Assembly: GCF_000243155.2 (NCBI RefSeq)
Contig: NC_018017.1
Span: forward strand, 3,658,001-3,722,000
Length of the DNA stretch: 64,000 nucleotides
Direction of reading: 5' to 3'
From: Desulfitobacterium dehalogenans ATCC 51507
Lineage (GTDB): Bacteria > Bacillota > Desulfitobacteriia > Desulfitobacteriales > Desulfitobacteriaceae
The notes under the pieces are model-generated. The model was not told where the DNA came from. It made no database searches and saw only the letters and a program-made list of their open reading frames with translations. Within the stretch, counting starts at the first letter, position 1; the number at the start of each line of letters is the position of its first letter. Shown here piece after piece: positions 63,454-64,000 of this stretch. Both the position numbers and the translations under genes were made by a program.

Positions 63454-64000
63454 CTACTTCACAACCACATTAACCAGCTTGCCCGGCACAGTTACGATCT
63501 TAACGATCTGCTTTCCTTGAGTCCATTCTCCAAGCCTGGGCAGCTGCCGAACCTGAGCTTCCAATTCCGCCGCGGAGATTTGGGCCGGTACCTGAATCCG
63601 GTCCTTAAGCTTGCCGTTGATCTGAAGGACTACGGTGACCTCTTCCTGGACGAGAGCCCCTTCATCCACTTTCGGCCACTCCCGACTGTGAATGCTCTCC
63701 TCATGGCCCAACTCGCTCCAGATTTCTTCCGTAATATGGGGGGCAAAAGGACCAAGCAAGATGAGAATGCTTTCCAATGCTTCCTGAGCCACAGCGAAAT
63801 TCATATTGGGTTGCTCTTTGTAGAGGTAAAGAGCATTGACCAGTTCCATAATGGAGCTGACGGCCGTGTTGAAGTTGAAGCGCGCTCCGACATCAGAAGT
63901 AACTCTTTGAATGGTTTGGTGAGTTTGACGGCGCATGTCTTTGGCAGCCTTGTCCAGCTCTCCAAAATCATAGACGGAGCCGTTATCCCCTGCCCCTGAG
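63454..64000 (-). CDS. leuS: Leucyl-tRNA synthetase, C-terminal part
   Basis: The last 181 codons of leucyl-tRNA synthetase; the gene continues past the right edge. The anticodon-binding helical domain reads YDFGELDKAAKDMRRQTHQT, VGARFNFNTAVSSIMELVNA, with LILLGPFAPHITEEIWSELG, and the short C-terminal alpha-beta domain ends GKLVNVVVK-stop with VVLQINGKLKDRIQVPAQIS, typical of bacterial LeuRS. An internal ATG at 63936 is not a start. Order leuS-comEA-comEC-holA is ancestral in related Firmicutes; here about 17.5 kb lies between. Confidence 0.95.
   Translation of the reverse strand, partial: SGAGDNGSVYDFGELDKAAKDMRRQTHQTIQRVTSDVGARFNFNTAVSSIMELVNALYLYKEQPNMNFAVAQEALESILILLGPFAPHITEEIWSELGHEESIHSREWPKVDEGALVQEEVTVVLQINGKLKDRIQVPAQISAAELEAQVRQLPRLGEWTQGKQIVKIVTVPGKLVNVVVK

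Overview
The window looks like chromosomal DNA of a Gram-positive, endospore-forming, strictly anaerobic Firmicute, and gene content points to Desulfitobacterium (closest to D. hafniense). The main reasons are: a CIRCE-controlled hrcA-grpE-dnaK-dnaJ-prmA-rsmE-mtaB operon, spoIIP, an energy-converting hydrogenase (hyf), a Tat-exported molybdopterin reductase under a CprK-like Crp/Fnr regulator, a heme-free fumarate-reductase-like lipoprotein, tetrahydrofolate C1 genes, and a non-pyrrolysine MttB-family glycine betaine methyltransferase cluster of the type described in D. hafniense Y51. This assignment comes from family recognition, not a database search.

Layout. 1-3360 (minus): last known genes of a hydrogenase-4/formate-hydrogenlyase membrane arm, hyfB-hyfC-hyfE', running off the left edge. 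3840-7360 (minus): GDSL esterase, YbaK-type deacylase, rpsU-yqeY, HIT protein, PEGA/polysaccharide-deacetylase-like membrane protein. 7461-15351 (minus): heat-shock/translation operon behind a perfect CIRCE and a sigma-A promoter. 15590-20386: a 1598-residue secreted protein with three C-terminal cell-wall-binding repeats. 20761-27001 (minus): SARP-type response regulator, 7TM histidine kinase, hemW, lepA. 27236-31591: fumarate-reductase-like flavoprotein and a CitA/DcuS-type two-component system. 31601-36333: murJ, spoIIP, a YvlD/holin-4-like membrane protein, rpsT (plus), holA. 36505-42616: PucR-type regulator (minus) divergent from focA-fhs-fchA-folD (plus). 42613-45881: comEC and comEA (minus). 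45919-56897: a corrinoid methyl-transfer island with two BCCT transporters, a PocR/AraC regulator, an extra corrinoid protein, a reductive activase, a DUF1638 protein and mtgC-mtgB-mtgA. 57188-57304: a degenerate comEA/leuS fragment. 57308-63259: MFS transporter, Crp/Fnr regulator and a DmsABC-like operon. 63454-64000: 3' end of leuS.

How the genes fit together. The conserved backbone leuS-comEA-comEC-holA-rpsT-spoIIP-lepA-hemW-hrcA...rpsU-yqeY is interrupted by four metabolic modules. The BCCT transporters would import glycine betaine or related compounds; MtgB moves a methyl group to corrinoid protein MtgC, MtgA moves it to tetrahydrofolate, and the activase repairs oxidised corrinoid. Methyl-THF can then enter the same THF C1 pathway that FolD, FchA and Fhs complete to formate, with FocA as formate channel. 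The reductases and the hydrogenase are plausible electron sinks and sources.

Most notable for a second look: the comEA-5'/leuS-3' scar between the two metabolic islands, the orphan corrinoid protein with its PocR/AraC regulator, the DUF1638 protein inside the methyltransferase operon, a structured leader between fhs and fchA, and paired operator-like repeats upstream of hyf, the fumarate-reductase gene, mtgA and the DMSO-reductase-like gene. No tRNA, rRNA, CRISPR array, intact insertion sequence or prophage was seen.
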